In this document: positions 24,463 through 32,623 of the stretch, one piece after another
How positions within the stretch are numbered: the first letter of the stretch is position 1
Layout: each line of letters starts with the position of its first letter
Assembly: GCA_023412475.1 (NCBI GenBank)
Contig: JAEYNR010000050.1
Location: 1 to 58,683, forward strand
Length of the DNA stretch: 58,683 nt
From: Fibrobacterota bacterium
GTDB taxonomy: Bacteria > Fibrobacterota > Chitinivibrionia > Chitinivibrionales > Chitinispirillaceae
Direction of reading: 5' to 3'
Notes under the pieces: generated by a model
Told to the model about the DNA's origin: nothing
Seen by the model: the letters and a program-made list of their open reading frames with translations, nothing else
The model's database searches: none
Program-made: the position numbers and the translations under genes

Positions 24463-25554
24463 ATGGAAATGAATACTCTTCAGGAAGACAGAGCCGGATC
24501 GGATTTCGAAAAGGTAGCTTTACATACAGACCAGTTCGATTATGATCTGCCATCCGAATTGATAGCTCAGTTTCCGATGAGTAAAAGGGATGAATGTCGT
24601 CTGCTGCATATTAAAAAAAAGTGTGATAAAATTGATCACTGCAACTTTAAAGACATTACATCACTTCTTAAAAAAGGGGATCGTCTGGTTTTTAATGATA
24701 CCAGAGTTATTCCTGCCCGTATATATGGGCATAAGGAAAATGGGTTAATTATTGAATTATTATTTGTGGAAAAGATTGATCAGCTTAACTGGATTGCATT
24801 GGTGGGACCTGCCAGGCGCTTACCGATTGGCTCGAAGGTACAGGTAGAAAACTGTCCGAGTTGTTTTCTGAAAATAATGCAGGTGTTACCAAATGGTGAC
24901 CGGGTTGTACAGCTTGTGGGAAATGGAGCAGAATCGATCGGGGAATTGCTGGAAAAATATGGTCACTTACCTCTTCCACACTATATTGAGCGCAATGATA
25001 ACCAGGGGGATCGGGAAAGTTATCAGACAGTGTATGCCAGAAAAAAAGGAGCAGTGGCTGCGCCCACGGCTGGCCTTCATTTTACAGATGAGTTATTTAA
25101 GAAGCTGACTCTGGCCGGCATAGACATCTCTTTTCTTACTCTTCATGTGGGAGTGGGTACTTTCAGGCCTGTAAAGGAAACAGATCCAAGGAAACATTTC
25201 ATGCATGAGGAACGCTATGAGCTTTCCTCTGAGACTGTTGAGCAGATTACAACTACACGTAAAAATGGTGGAAGAGTGATTGCAGTTGGAACTACTGTGG
25301 TCAGGGTACTGGAACACTGTGCAGTAAACGGAACACTTCAGCCAGGTACCGGAAAGACCAGGCTAATGATTCTTCCACCCCATGACTTTAAAACAATTGA
25401 CGGATTGATTACTAATTTTCATCTTCCCAAGTCAACTTTGTTGATGCTGGTTTGTGCATTCGGTGGCCAGAAAAAGACAATGGATGCCTATAAAGTGGCA
25501 GTGAAAGATTGTTACAGGTTCTATAGCTATGGAGATGCGATGCTGATTTTGTGA
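24463..25554 (+). CDS. queA: tRNA preQ1(34) S-adenosylmethionine ribosyltransferase-isomerase
   Basis: A 363-residue QueA, which makes epoxyqueuosine at the wobble position of GUN-anticodon tRNAs using the ribosyl group of SAM. Family sequence is present throughout: FDYDLPSELIAQFP, RLVFNDTRVIPARIYG, VAAPTAGLHFTDELF, LHVGVGTFRPV and the end DGLITNFHLPKSTLLMLV. About 24 residues precede the usual N-terminus, so the true start could be slightly later, though no better ATG is visible. It is followed by a strong terminator and is 108 bp after metH on the same strand. Confidence 0.96.
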   Translation: MEMNTLQEDRAGSDFEKVALHTDQFDYDLPSELIAQFPMSKRDECRLLHIKKKCDKIDHCNFKDITSLLKKGDRLVFNDTRVIPARIYGHKENGLIIELLFVEKIDQLNWIALVGPARRLPIGSKVQVENCPSCFLKIMQVLPNGDRVVQLVGNGAESIGELLEKYGHLPLPHYIERNDNQGDRESYQTVYARKKGAVAAPTAGLHFTDELFKKLTLAGIDISFLTLHVGVGTFRPVKETDPRKHFMHEERYELSSETVEQITTTRKNGGRVIAVGTTVVRVLEHCAVNGTLQPGTGKTRLMILPPHDFKTIDGLITNFHLPKSTLLMLVCAFGGQKKTMDAYKVAVKDCYRFYSYGDAMLIL

Positions 25555-25622
25555 CCATAGCACTTGACTCTACCGTGCACTGTTTGTTATCTTTAGAACA
25601 TATACCCTTGTGAACATTTGTT

Positions 25623-25656
25623 GAAGCCCGTATTTTATGCGGGCTTCATTTTTTAT
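25623..25656 (+). terminator. Rho-independent terminator after queA
   Basis: Perfect 8-bp stem GAAGCCCG / CGGGCTTC (25623-25630 and 25640-25647) with a 9-base loop, followed by ATTTTTTATTT. It ends the metH-queA transcription unit. Confidence 0.9.
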
Positions 25657-25682
25657 TTACCTTTTCCGGTGAGGAGTAAGAC

Positions 25683-26339
25683 ATGACTTATGACAATGTC
25701 ATGAATTTATCAGTCGAAAATGCAGCTTGGCAGGATTACAGGGCATCCAATACCGGTATGGTTGTCTTTTATTCCAGTGATCCGGTATCGGAAGTTCCGA
25801 TCCGGGAAATTCCGGAAGATATCCCTTCAGACGTACTTCCTGAACCCAATTATGAAACAGGGACCTATGGTTTTTTTGGATGCACTAAAAGCAAGGTACG
25901 CAATTCCTTTGTAAAATCTAAAATACGTTATCTTTTATTTATGACGAAATACGAAGGTACAAATGCTGATTTTAAGGGTAAATATTTTCTTACTGGTTAC
26001 TATCGCATTGTAAAAACTGCTGATTTAAAAAGGCAGCATATCCGATATCTTTCTGACTATTCCTGTCTCGATGAAGATGTTTGTCACTCCTTGAAAGCTG
26101 AGGAGATACGTTTTGTCCGTGTAGAGGATGCTTTTGAGATTACTGAAAAAGTCGTAAAACAATGGGGCGGCAAGGGAAAAATTACCCGTCAAACCAGATT
26201 CCAGCTTAATGAAGAGCAGACCACAGAGGTTTTAGAATTTCTTCAATCTAAAGATGACGCTACAGCAGAATATATAGCTGAAACATTTCGTTTACAACCT
26301 CATTCATCTGCAGAAGAAGGTGAGGAAAGCGAAGATTAG
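25683..26339 (+). CDS. Conserved-looking hypothetical protein
   Basis: A 218-residue soluble protein with a good GGAG site before the ATG. It has no signal peptide or membrane helix. The central part (YLLFMTKYEG, then KGKYFLTGYYRIVKTADL) looks like a small mixed alpha/beta or PUA-like fold, with a Cys-containing stretch SDYSCLDEDVCHSL after it and an acidic C-terminal tail. I recognise no family. It has its own transcription unit, set off by the queA terminator upstream and a hairpin downstream. Confidence 0.7.
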   Translation: MTYDNVMNLSVENAAWQDYRASNTGMVVFYSSDPVSEVPIREIPEDIPSDVLPEPNYETGTYGFFGCTKSKVRNSFVKSKIRYLLFMTKYEGTNADFKGKYFLTGYYRIVKTADLKRQHIRYLSDYSCLDEDVCHSLKAEEIRFVRVEDAFEITEKVVKQWGGKGKITRQTRFQLNEEQTTEVLEFLQSKDDATAEYIAETFRLQPHSSAEEGEESED

Positions 26340-26371
26340 TTTAAGTGATATCGCATTATTTGCCATAGAAA

Positions 26372-26411
26372 GACCCGGTAGAGCTGTAGTTGCAGATGAA
26401 TCTATCGGGTC
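26372..26411. terminator. Stable hairpin downstream of the hypothetical gene
   Basis: Arms GACCCGGTAGA (26372-26382) and TCTATCGGGTC (26401-26411) pair over 11 bp with one G-U, around an 18-base loop. There is no long T-run after it, so it may be a factor-assisted terminator, an mRNA stabiliser or another structured element. Confidence 0.5.
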
Positions 26412-26539
26412 AAACTTTATATTGCCTGGCTGATCTTTTCTACCTCTTAATGATAGAGCAAATCCAAGTTCCTAGTTTGCAATGCCCATAACAGACTCAA
26501 AATTTGATTGCAAAGTGACACCTGAACTATTTTTCTAGT

Positions 26540-27112
26540 ATGATTGAGAATTTCCCTAATGACTCCGGGCAGTCTTTAAAACAAAGTAATCTGAAAAAGC
26601 TTACAACAGGTTCGATACTACTGGCCAGGGATATATTAAAAGATCCCAATTTTGATTCTTCTGTGGTATTGGTTTGTGTTCACAGTATTGAAGGTTCTTA
26701 TGGACTGGTGTTAAACCGTGCATCCCATATGCCCTTATCCGAAATATTTGATGGTTTTCAAGACTCTAAGCTAAAAAGGGAAGTTTTTATCGGAGGGCCT
26801 GTATCACAAGATGAGTTGCAGGTTTTGCAAGTTACGGAGAATCCGGTAGAAGGGGCATTTGCGATTGCACCAAGGGTTTATCTGGGTGGGAAATGGGAAG
26901 GGATAGGTCATATGATAGAAACAGATCCCAGCAGGACTCATCTTTTTCTGGGATATTCAGGGTGGTCAAAGGGGCAACTGGAGTCAGAAGTCGCAGCCGG
27001 AGCATGGGATGTGTACAATATTAATATTGAAAAGTTGTTATTAGATGGAACATCTAAATTGATGGTCGACTTAAAACAACTTATCAGTTATCTGGAAAAA
27101 TTTCAACACTGA
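26540..27112 (+). CDS. YqgE/AlgH family protein
   Basis: A 190-residue member of the UPF0301/AlgH family. Diagnostic stretches are GSILLARDILKDPNFDSSVV, GSYGLVLNRASHMPL, VFIGGPVSQDEL and FLGYSGWSKGQLESEVAAGAW. The family was named from a Pseudomonas alginate regulator, but its biochemical role is not settled. It is soluble and cytoplasmic. The start has only a weak ribosome site; the N-terminus is about 20 residues longer than the core. Confidence 0.92.
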   Translation: MIENFPNDSGQSLKQSNLKKLTTGSILLARDILKDPNFDSSVVLVCVHSIEGSYGLVLNRASHMPLSEIFDGFQDSKLKREVFIGGPVSQDELQVLQVTENPVEGAFAIAPRVYLGGKWEGIGHMIETDPSRTHLFLGYSGWSKGQLESEVAAGAWDVYNINIEKLLLDGTSKLMVDLKQLISYLEKFQH

Positions 27113-27118
27113 AAAAAG

Positions 27119-27664
27119 CTAAATTTTTCCTACCATACTCATTATCTCTTCCTCTCTTTTCTGTTCCAGAGCTCTAAAGCGGCTGAATGCCTGGTCGATT
27201 TTCCCCTGATCATAATGAGAGAGTCTTGGAAGAATCTCTCTATTATATAGCTTGATCATGCTGAGGCAAAACTCAGAATCCTTATACAATCTAAGGCGGT
27301 TTTTTAGCTCGCCGCTCAAGCGGTTTTCCAGACCGCATTCTTTAGCCAGCATGTGATCTATGTGGGAGATGCGTTCTGCAATGGTAAGAATCAGATCAAG
27401 AGCCTGTTGACCCTGAGAATCAAGACTGGCAGCGGGTGGGAGCTGAATAGTTCCTTTGCGCTGGCCTAACATTATCTCCAACGCTTCTGAATCTTCATTC
27501 GCAGGATTAAGAAAATAATTGATACCTTTTCCACTTTCTGATGCTTTGGCATGCATGTAGGTTAGAATACGGGCATCGTTCTCAGAAAGACTTATATCCA
27601 CGCAAATTGCATGTATCTTTAAAGCATCATTGAAATAATGTGAATAGCTCTCCTGCTCTGACAT
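27119..27664 (-). CDS. Hypothetical helical protein
   Basis: About 181 residues from the ATG at 27664, which has AGGAG at good spacing; a GTG at 27673 is also in frame. It is predicted to be largely helical, with charged C-terminal helices (LSHYDQGKIDQAFSRFRALE, then QKREEEIMSMV). The first part contains a PilZ-like or response-domain-like strand pattern, but no diagnostic motif. It is convergent with the AlgH gene (6-bp gap). Function unknown. Confidence 0.65.
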   Translation of the reverse strand: MSEQESYSHYFNDALKIHAICVDISLSENDARILTYMHAKASESGKGINYFLNPANEDSEALEIMLGQRKGTIQLPPAASLDSQGQQALDLILTIAERISHIDHMLAKECGLENRLSGELKNRLRLYKDSEFCLSMIKLYNREILPRLSHYDQGKIDQAFSRFRALEQKREEEIMSMVGKI

Positions 27665-27864
27665 AACATCCACTCCTGCAGTTGAAATTTTTCGCTCTGG
27701 CCAATGTCTCTTTCCAAAGTATTTTCAAACTCTAATAAGTGCACTGTTGTTACAACTTTTATTAGCGCAATAATCGTGCCGTTTGTATTTTGCACTGTAC
27801 TCAATCCGGAGTCTTTTTTTCACAAATACAAATATATCCACAATTGAACTGATCCAGGAGCAAT

Positions 27865-28242
27865 ATGTCAATAGTTGAAAACTGCAGCCAATGTGATGCC
27901 CATTGTTGCCGGCATGTAGCAATGCAAATAGATAAACCTCGTTGTAAAGGTGATTATGACAAGATCAGATGGTACCTGATGCATGAAAATATCTGGATTT
28001 CCATCGATTTATGTGGTAACTGGATTCTTGAATTCAGAACTCAATGCCGTAATATAGACAGTGATAACCGTTGCTCTGATTATGAGAACAGACCCAAACT
28101 ATGTAAAGATTATCCTGGAAAAAATGAATTGTGCGAACGACAGACTGAGCAGCTCTGTTATGTAAAATTATTTACCAATGCTACTGAGTTAGAAAAATAT
28201 CTCGATGAGAAGAAAATCAATTGGCGTTTTAAATTAAAGTAA
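27865..28242 (+). CDS. YkgJ-type Cys-cluster (putative metal-binding) protein
   Basis: A 125-residue protein with the Zn/Fe-chelating YkgJ/CxxCxxxC arrangement: CSQCDAHCCRH at the N-terminus, a middle cysteine in QCRNIDSDNRCSDYENRP and KLCKDYPG. The family is thought to bind iron or zinc; no specific role is established. AGGAG lies 5 bases before the ATG. It is divergent from the hypothetical gene at 27119 and convergent with the GH3 gene. Confidence 0.85.
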   Translation: MSIVENCSQCDAHCCRHVAMQIDKPRCKGDYDKIRWYLMHENIWISIDLCGNWILEFRTQCRNIDSDNRCSDYENRPKLCKDYPGKNELCERQTEQLCYVKLFTNATELEKYLDEKKINWRFKLK

Positions 28243-28332
28243 AAATGCAGTATTAACCGGCTGATTCACTTCTATCGCTTTAAACTCTTATTGTCAGAAG
28301 ATTCCTTTCGTTCTTGCACTCTTTTTCTTTTC

Positions 28333-29988
28333 CTATTTCTGAAGATTTGCCTTCAGCACCGAGGTAATATCTGAGTGTCTGCCGGGGTTTTGGTTTGCAA
28401 AAGGAATCAACCAATATGTCGAGTCAGATTTTGAATCAATGTTGTTCAATGGAACCGCTTTATCATTCCATAATGAAACTGACATCAGTTTGAGTGTGGA
28501 GCTGATCTGGTTTTTTTTATAATACCTACCCATAAGTAATTTTTGATTCGCAGTGTCGGTCGTTTGTATAAGTCCGTACATTACTGGCTTTGGAGTATTA
28601 TTAGGCAGGTTTTGAATGCTGCTGCGTAATTTACTTATAAAAGAGGGCAATCTGTGTGATAGATGAACCGGGTAAGAAACCATAATTGCATCTGGCCGCC
28701 AGTTCTTAACAAGACTATCGGCTAGTGACTGATTGTAAGGCTTGTTTTTCCTGGTAGATAAATTGTAAATATCGAATCGGTTGTTAGATGTAAAAAAGTT
28801 GAGAAAATCACTGGTGGAATCCGAATTTATACTTAATAAGCGCACCGGTACTGGCTCAATGTTGAGGCGTGGAAGTTTGTTTTTAATGGCCATGATTCTT
28901 TTCCAGGAACTATCAACACGTGCGTGGGTGATTTTACCCGTTTCAACCAGACTCATTAGTATATTCAGAGCTTTTTTTGCCAGAGATGAATCGTAGGGGG
29001 CAAAGCTGTTGTTTCCGATCAGTAGAATGTCGGCTCCAGCTTCTATTGACAACTCTAAAGCTTCTTCGAGCTTGTGTCTTTTCCTGATAGCATCCATCTG
29101 AAGATCATCTGTAATCACCAGGCCCTTCCAGCCCAATTTCTGGCGCAAGATACCGTTAATGATGGCAGAGCTAAGTGTCGCTGGATAAACCCGGTCAAGT
29201 TTGGCATTATAAACATGATTTGTCATGATCGCGTTTACCATGCCACTATTGATAAGCGAAAGGAAAGGGATAAGTTCGGTTTCTCTCCAGGTGTTTGTAA
29301 CATCCACTAATCCTTCATGAGTGTCCCCCCGTCCGCTTCCGTGACCCGGGAAATGTTTCAATGTTGAAAAGACTCCGCTTTGATGATGAGCATCCATGAA
29401 AATGCTGGCGCATCGGATAACGGTCGAGGTATCTGGGCCAAAGGATCGTCCCAATGCTCCGATGGCTTTAGATGCAGGGTCAATATTGAGATCCACCACT
29501 GGTGCTAAATTAATGTTTATGCCAAGATCCCTAAGATTTAGAGCACAATTATATGCAAGCACAGTAAGGCTGTCGCTGCTAAGCCTGCTCATCACTTTAG
29601 CAGAAGGAAGAAATGGAAAACCGGCCTCCGGTTTGAGACGGGAAACCAAGCCTCCTTCCTGGTCAATAGCCACTAATAATGGGATCTTCGAATGAGATTG
29701 CAGCCCACTGATTAACCTGCTGACTTGGTGGTGACTGACGATATTTCTTGGAGATGTTTTGGATGGTTTATCTGTATCAAATAAGATGACCCCGCCAATT
29801 TCCTGACTTAGTATGTCCCGGACTACATGGCTTTGGTCAGTTGCTTCTGTGCCTCTGAATCCCAATAACAACATCTGTCCCAGCTTTTGGGCCAGGGAAG
29901 GATTTAATGGTGTTCTGAAATTGCCAGCAAATGAGGCGTGTACTAAAAACGACAGGAAAAAGACTGAAAGAGAAACATTTTTCAACAT
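28333..29988 (-). CDS. Glycoside hydrolase family 3, NagZ-like beta-N-acetylhexosaminidase
   Basis: A 551-residue secreted or periplasmic GH3 enzyme. A signal peptide (NVSLSVFFLSFLVHASFA) is followed by the (beta/alpha)8 domain: QMLLLGFRG, LVAIDQEGGLVSRL, the KHFPGHGSGRGDTHEGL loop that carries the catalytic Asp-His dyad in NagZ-type enzymes, and nucleophile motif VITDDLQMDAI. A C-terminal ~190-residue domain is less conserved. NagZ-type enzymes remove N-acetylglucosamine from muropeptides, so cell-wall recycling or chitin-oligomer hydrolysis are the leading roles. It is last in a minus-strand run with the M1 peptidase (51-bp gap). Confidence 0.92.
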   Translation of the reverse strand: MLKNVSLSVFFLSFLVHASFAGNFRTPLNPSLAQKLGQMLLLGFRGTEATDQSHVVRDILSQEIGGVILFDTDKPSKTSPRNIVSHHQVSRLISGLQSHSKIPLLVAIDQEGGLVSRLKPEAGFPFLPSAKVMSRLSSDSLTVLAYNCALNLRDLGININLAPVVDLNIDPASKAIGALGRSFGPDTSTVIRCASIFMDAHHQSGVFSTLKHFPGHGSGRGDTHEGLVDVTNTWRETELIPFLSLINSGMVNAIMTNHVYNAKLDRVYPATLSSAIINGILRQKLGWKGLVITDDLQMDAIRKRHKLEEALELSIEAGADILLIGNNSFAPYDSSLAKKALNILMSLVETGKITHARVDSSWKRIMAIKNKLPRLNIEPVPVRLLSINSDSTSDFLNFFTSNNRFDIYNLSTRKNKPYNQSLADSLVKNWRPDAIMVSYPVHLSHRLPSFISKLRSSIQNLPNNTPKPVMYGLIQTTDTANQKLLMGRYYKKNQISSTLKLMSVSLWNDKAVPLNNIDSKSDSTYWLIPFANQNPGRHSDITSVLKANLQK

Positions 29989-30039
29989 AAGTTCTATATT
30001 TCAACAGCGCATTAAATCATCTGAAAAGAATCAAACGTG

Positions 30040-32535
30040 TCAGACATTAAAGCCACCTTCCTTTTCTCTGAAAGCTATATGTAATTGAGCTGTTTCAAAT
30101 GCATTGGCTTTTGTTTTTTCAAATCCTTCATCATTGTTTTCAAGAAACTCTCTGATACTGTTTAAAGCGTTTCTGTCTTGAGCGGTAGTGATCATGGTCT
30201 GAAGTAATCCCATATACACGAAGTGAGACTTTCTCAATTCACTTAGAACCAGCCAGTTGTTTTTGATCCATTGGAAAAAGAGTTGTGGACAGTTTGGGTT
30301 ATGTCCGACTCTTGAAAAAACGGTTCGCACGTCCTGTCTGCGAACAGCACTGGTCATTGCATAATCCAGATATTCTTTCAGAAGTGAAGGATTGGTAAAT
30401 TCAGCCAGAGTGCTCAATAAAGCAATTTTTTCTTCGATGTTGTTTTTTCTTTCATAGGTTTTTTTTAAGAGATCAAAAAGAGACCGGCAGCCTTCAGCGG
30501 AGACCGCACTCAGGCATGCTTTTCTGATATTGGGATCCAGAGGTCCATTCTCCAGATATGATCGTGCCAAAGATAATGCTTTCTGCTTTACTTCATTATC
30601 ACCGGCGCTGATCAGAAAGCTTATTGCAATTGCACGCAACTGCTTTACATGAGGATCTTCATAATCTTTTGTTTCCCACCCAAGTTTATCGAGTGCACTT
30701 GAGAAGGGTAATCTATATTTATGAAAAAGTATCCGCCCATTATCTTTAAGCTGTAGTAATTGACTTATTTCAGTACACTGGGAGGCAAGCTCCCGCAACA
30801 CAAAAACCTGATCTTCAGAATCGTACCAGGACATGATTTCAAGAAGATCATTGAGATTGGCATATCCGGCAAAGACACAGGCCCAGTAATCATTCAATAT
30901 TCCCCAACGGTCATATTTGTGCAAAACTCTCGATTTTACTGCTTTTTTCAGATCACCAAACATTTGTTTATCATAAAGTATACGATAAAAACCAGTTTGC
31001 TGTTTATTTAATTTCATAAAGCCATTGGATGCTGGTATAACGCAAGCAGGTGCATCAAACAAGCGTTCTTGCGTTTGTCCGGCAGATATCCATGTGAGAG
31101 GCACAGGCCAGATTGCGCTGTTGCCGGTTTGGCCTGCAGTAAATCTTTGTTGTGTCAGGTGAATTGTTGAATCTTTTTTAGATGCCTTTAGAAGCGGGAA
31201 ACCTGGTTTGATTATCCAAGAAATGAGGATATCTTTTACCGGCTGACCACTGTATTTCTCCAGTGTAGTCCACAAATCTTCGGCCACAGCGCTCCGATAG
31301 CTGAAATTTTTAAGGTAGGCATTTACACCTTTTCTGAAAGATTCTTCTCCGATGTAATCTTCGATCATACGTAAAACGCTGCCCCCTTTGCCATAGCTGA
31401 TATGATCGAAGATCTCTTCGATTTCGTTGGCTGTGTGTACAGGCACTGCAATTGGATGAGTTGAAGAGAGCATATCCATTTCAAAGGCTGATTTAGTGTC
31501 ACCATCGATAAAATCATCCCAAATTTGCCATTGAGGGTGGAAATGATCTACTGCCCGAAATGCCTGGTAAGTGGCAAAGGCTTCATTGAGCCACAGATCA
31601 TCCCACCATTTCATAGTAACCAGGTTTCCTGACCATTGATGCCATAATTCGTGAGCTATGACCTCTGCAACTCTCCTTTTTACAGAAACAGAAGTGGTCG
31701 TTTCGTCTACATATAATAGAACCTCTCTGAAAGTGCAGGCACCCCAGTTTTCCATAGCTCCTGCAGCGAAATCAGGAATTGCGATCAGATCCAATTTGGG
31801 CAGGGGATATTCTAAATTGGTGTAATCTTCAAAAAAACGGAGAGTATTAGCCGCGAACTGAAGTGCGAACATGCCCTGAGAGGATTTACCATTCACACCA
31901 TACACACGTATTGCCCGATTGTCCTTTTTTTCCTCAATAAAATCAAAATCTCCGATACCCATATATAAAAGATAGGTGGACATGGGGGGAGTGGAGGAAA
32001 ATGAAACCGTTTTGCGTCCGTTTGAAATGGATTGTTCTTTTTCAGGCATATTGGAAATAGCAGTCATTTGTTGCGGGATATCAAGAGTTACAGCAAATGT
32101 TGCTTTGAAAGCAGGTTCATCAAAGCATGGAAATGCTTTACGCGCATAAGGAGCTTCAAACTGGGTAGTGGCAAGATAAGCATCTTTTCCCTTAATATCG
32201 GTGTAGTGACTTCGATAGAAGCCTGCAAGATCATCATTTAGCTGACCGGTGAAACTAAGATACAGTTGGTAATTACCGGGTGAAAGCGGTTTTGCAGGTT
32301 TAATGTGTAATTCACCATCAGATAAGCTGTATGTAACGGCGATAGTGGAACCCACAGAAGAAAAAACTAACTCTGAAATGACAAGATCTTCGCAGTGAAG
32401 TCGAAAAAAAGATTGTGTATCTGTAATTTCAATGAGGAGTTTTTGCTTTCCGATAAACACAAAACTTTCGAAATCGATAGTAAAATGTAGATCATAATGT
32501 TTCGGAATTACAGTCTGGGGGAGGCGCTCGGGCAT
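30040..32535 (-). CDS. M1 family zinc aminopeptidase
   Basis: An 831-residue aminopeptidase of the puromycin-sensitive/ERAP type. The exopeptidase motif GAMENWG is present, and the zinc site is VIAHELWHQWSGN followed by WLNEAFATY (HExxH plus the downstream Glu). The C-terminal ~330 residues are the ERAP1-like helical domain. There is no signal peptide, so it is a cytoplasmic enzyme that trims N-terminal residues from peptides. It lies 88 bp after the ispH-ubiA gene on the same strand. Confidence 0.95.
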   Translation of the reverse strand: MPERLPQTVIPKHYDLHFTIDFESFVFIGKQKLLIEITDTQSFFRLHCEDLVISELVFSSVGSTIAVTYSLSDGELHIKPAKPLSPGNYQLYLSFTGQLNDDLAGFYRSHYTDIKGKDAYLATTQFEAPYARKAFPCFDEPAFKATFAVTLDIPQQMTAISNMPEKEQSISNGRKTVSFSSTPPMSTYLLYMGIGDFDFIEEKKDNRAIRVYGVNGKSSQGMFALQFAANTLRFFEDYTNLEYPLPKLDLIAIPDFAAGAMENWGACTFREVLLYVDETTTSVSVKRRVAEVIAHELWHQWSGNLVTMKWWDDLWLNEAFATYQAFRAVDHFHPQWQIWDDFIDGDTKSAFEMDMLSSTHPIAVPVHTANEIEEIFDHISYGKGGSVLRMIEDYIGEESFRKGVNAYLKNFSYRSAVAEDLWTTLEKYSGQPVKDILISWIIKPGFPLLKASKKDSTIHLTQQRFTAGQTGNSAIWPVPLTWISAGQTQERLFDAPACVIPASNGFMKLNKQQTGFYRILYDKQMFGDLKKAVKSRVLHKYDRWGILNDYWACVFAGYANLNDLLEIMSWYDSEDQVFVLRELASQCTEISQLLQLKDNGRILFHKYRLPFSSALDKLGWETKDYEDPHVKQLRAIAISFLISAGDNEVKQKALSLARSYLENGPLDPNIRKACLSAVSAEGCRSLFDLLKKTYERKNNIEEKIALLSTLAEFTNPSLLKEYLDYAMTSAVRRQDVRTVFSRVGHNPNCPQLFFQWIKNNWLVLSELRKSHFVYMGLLQTMITTAQDRNALNSIREFLENNDEGFEKTKANAFETAQLHIAFREKEGGFNV

Positions 32536-32623
32536 GGTTTTCTCCTTAATAAATATTCAATTTAAAACTGCAAAGGTTTTGCCTTGTAAAAAGTTTCTTA
32601 TATACAACCCATAATGCAAAACC

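Noticed and set aside
26372..26411. tRNA gene
   Set aside because: The hairpin lacks the cloverleaf arms, the GTTCRA loop and an anticodon arm.
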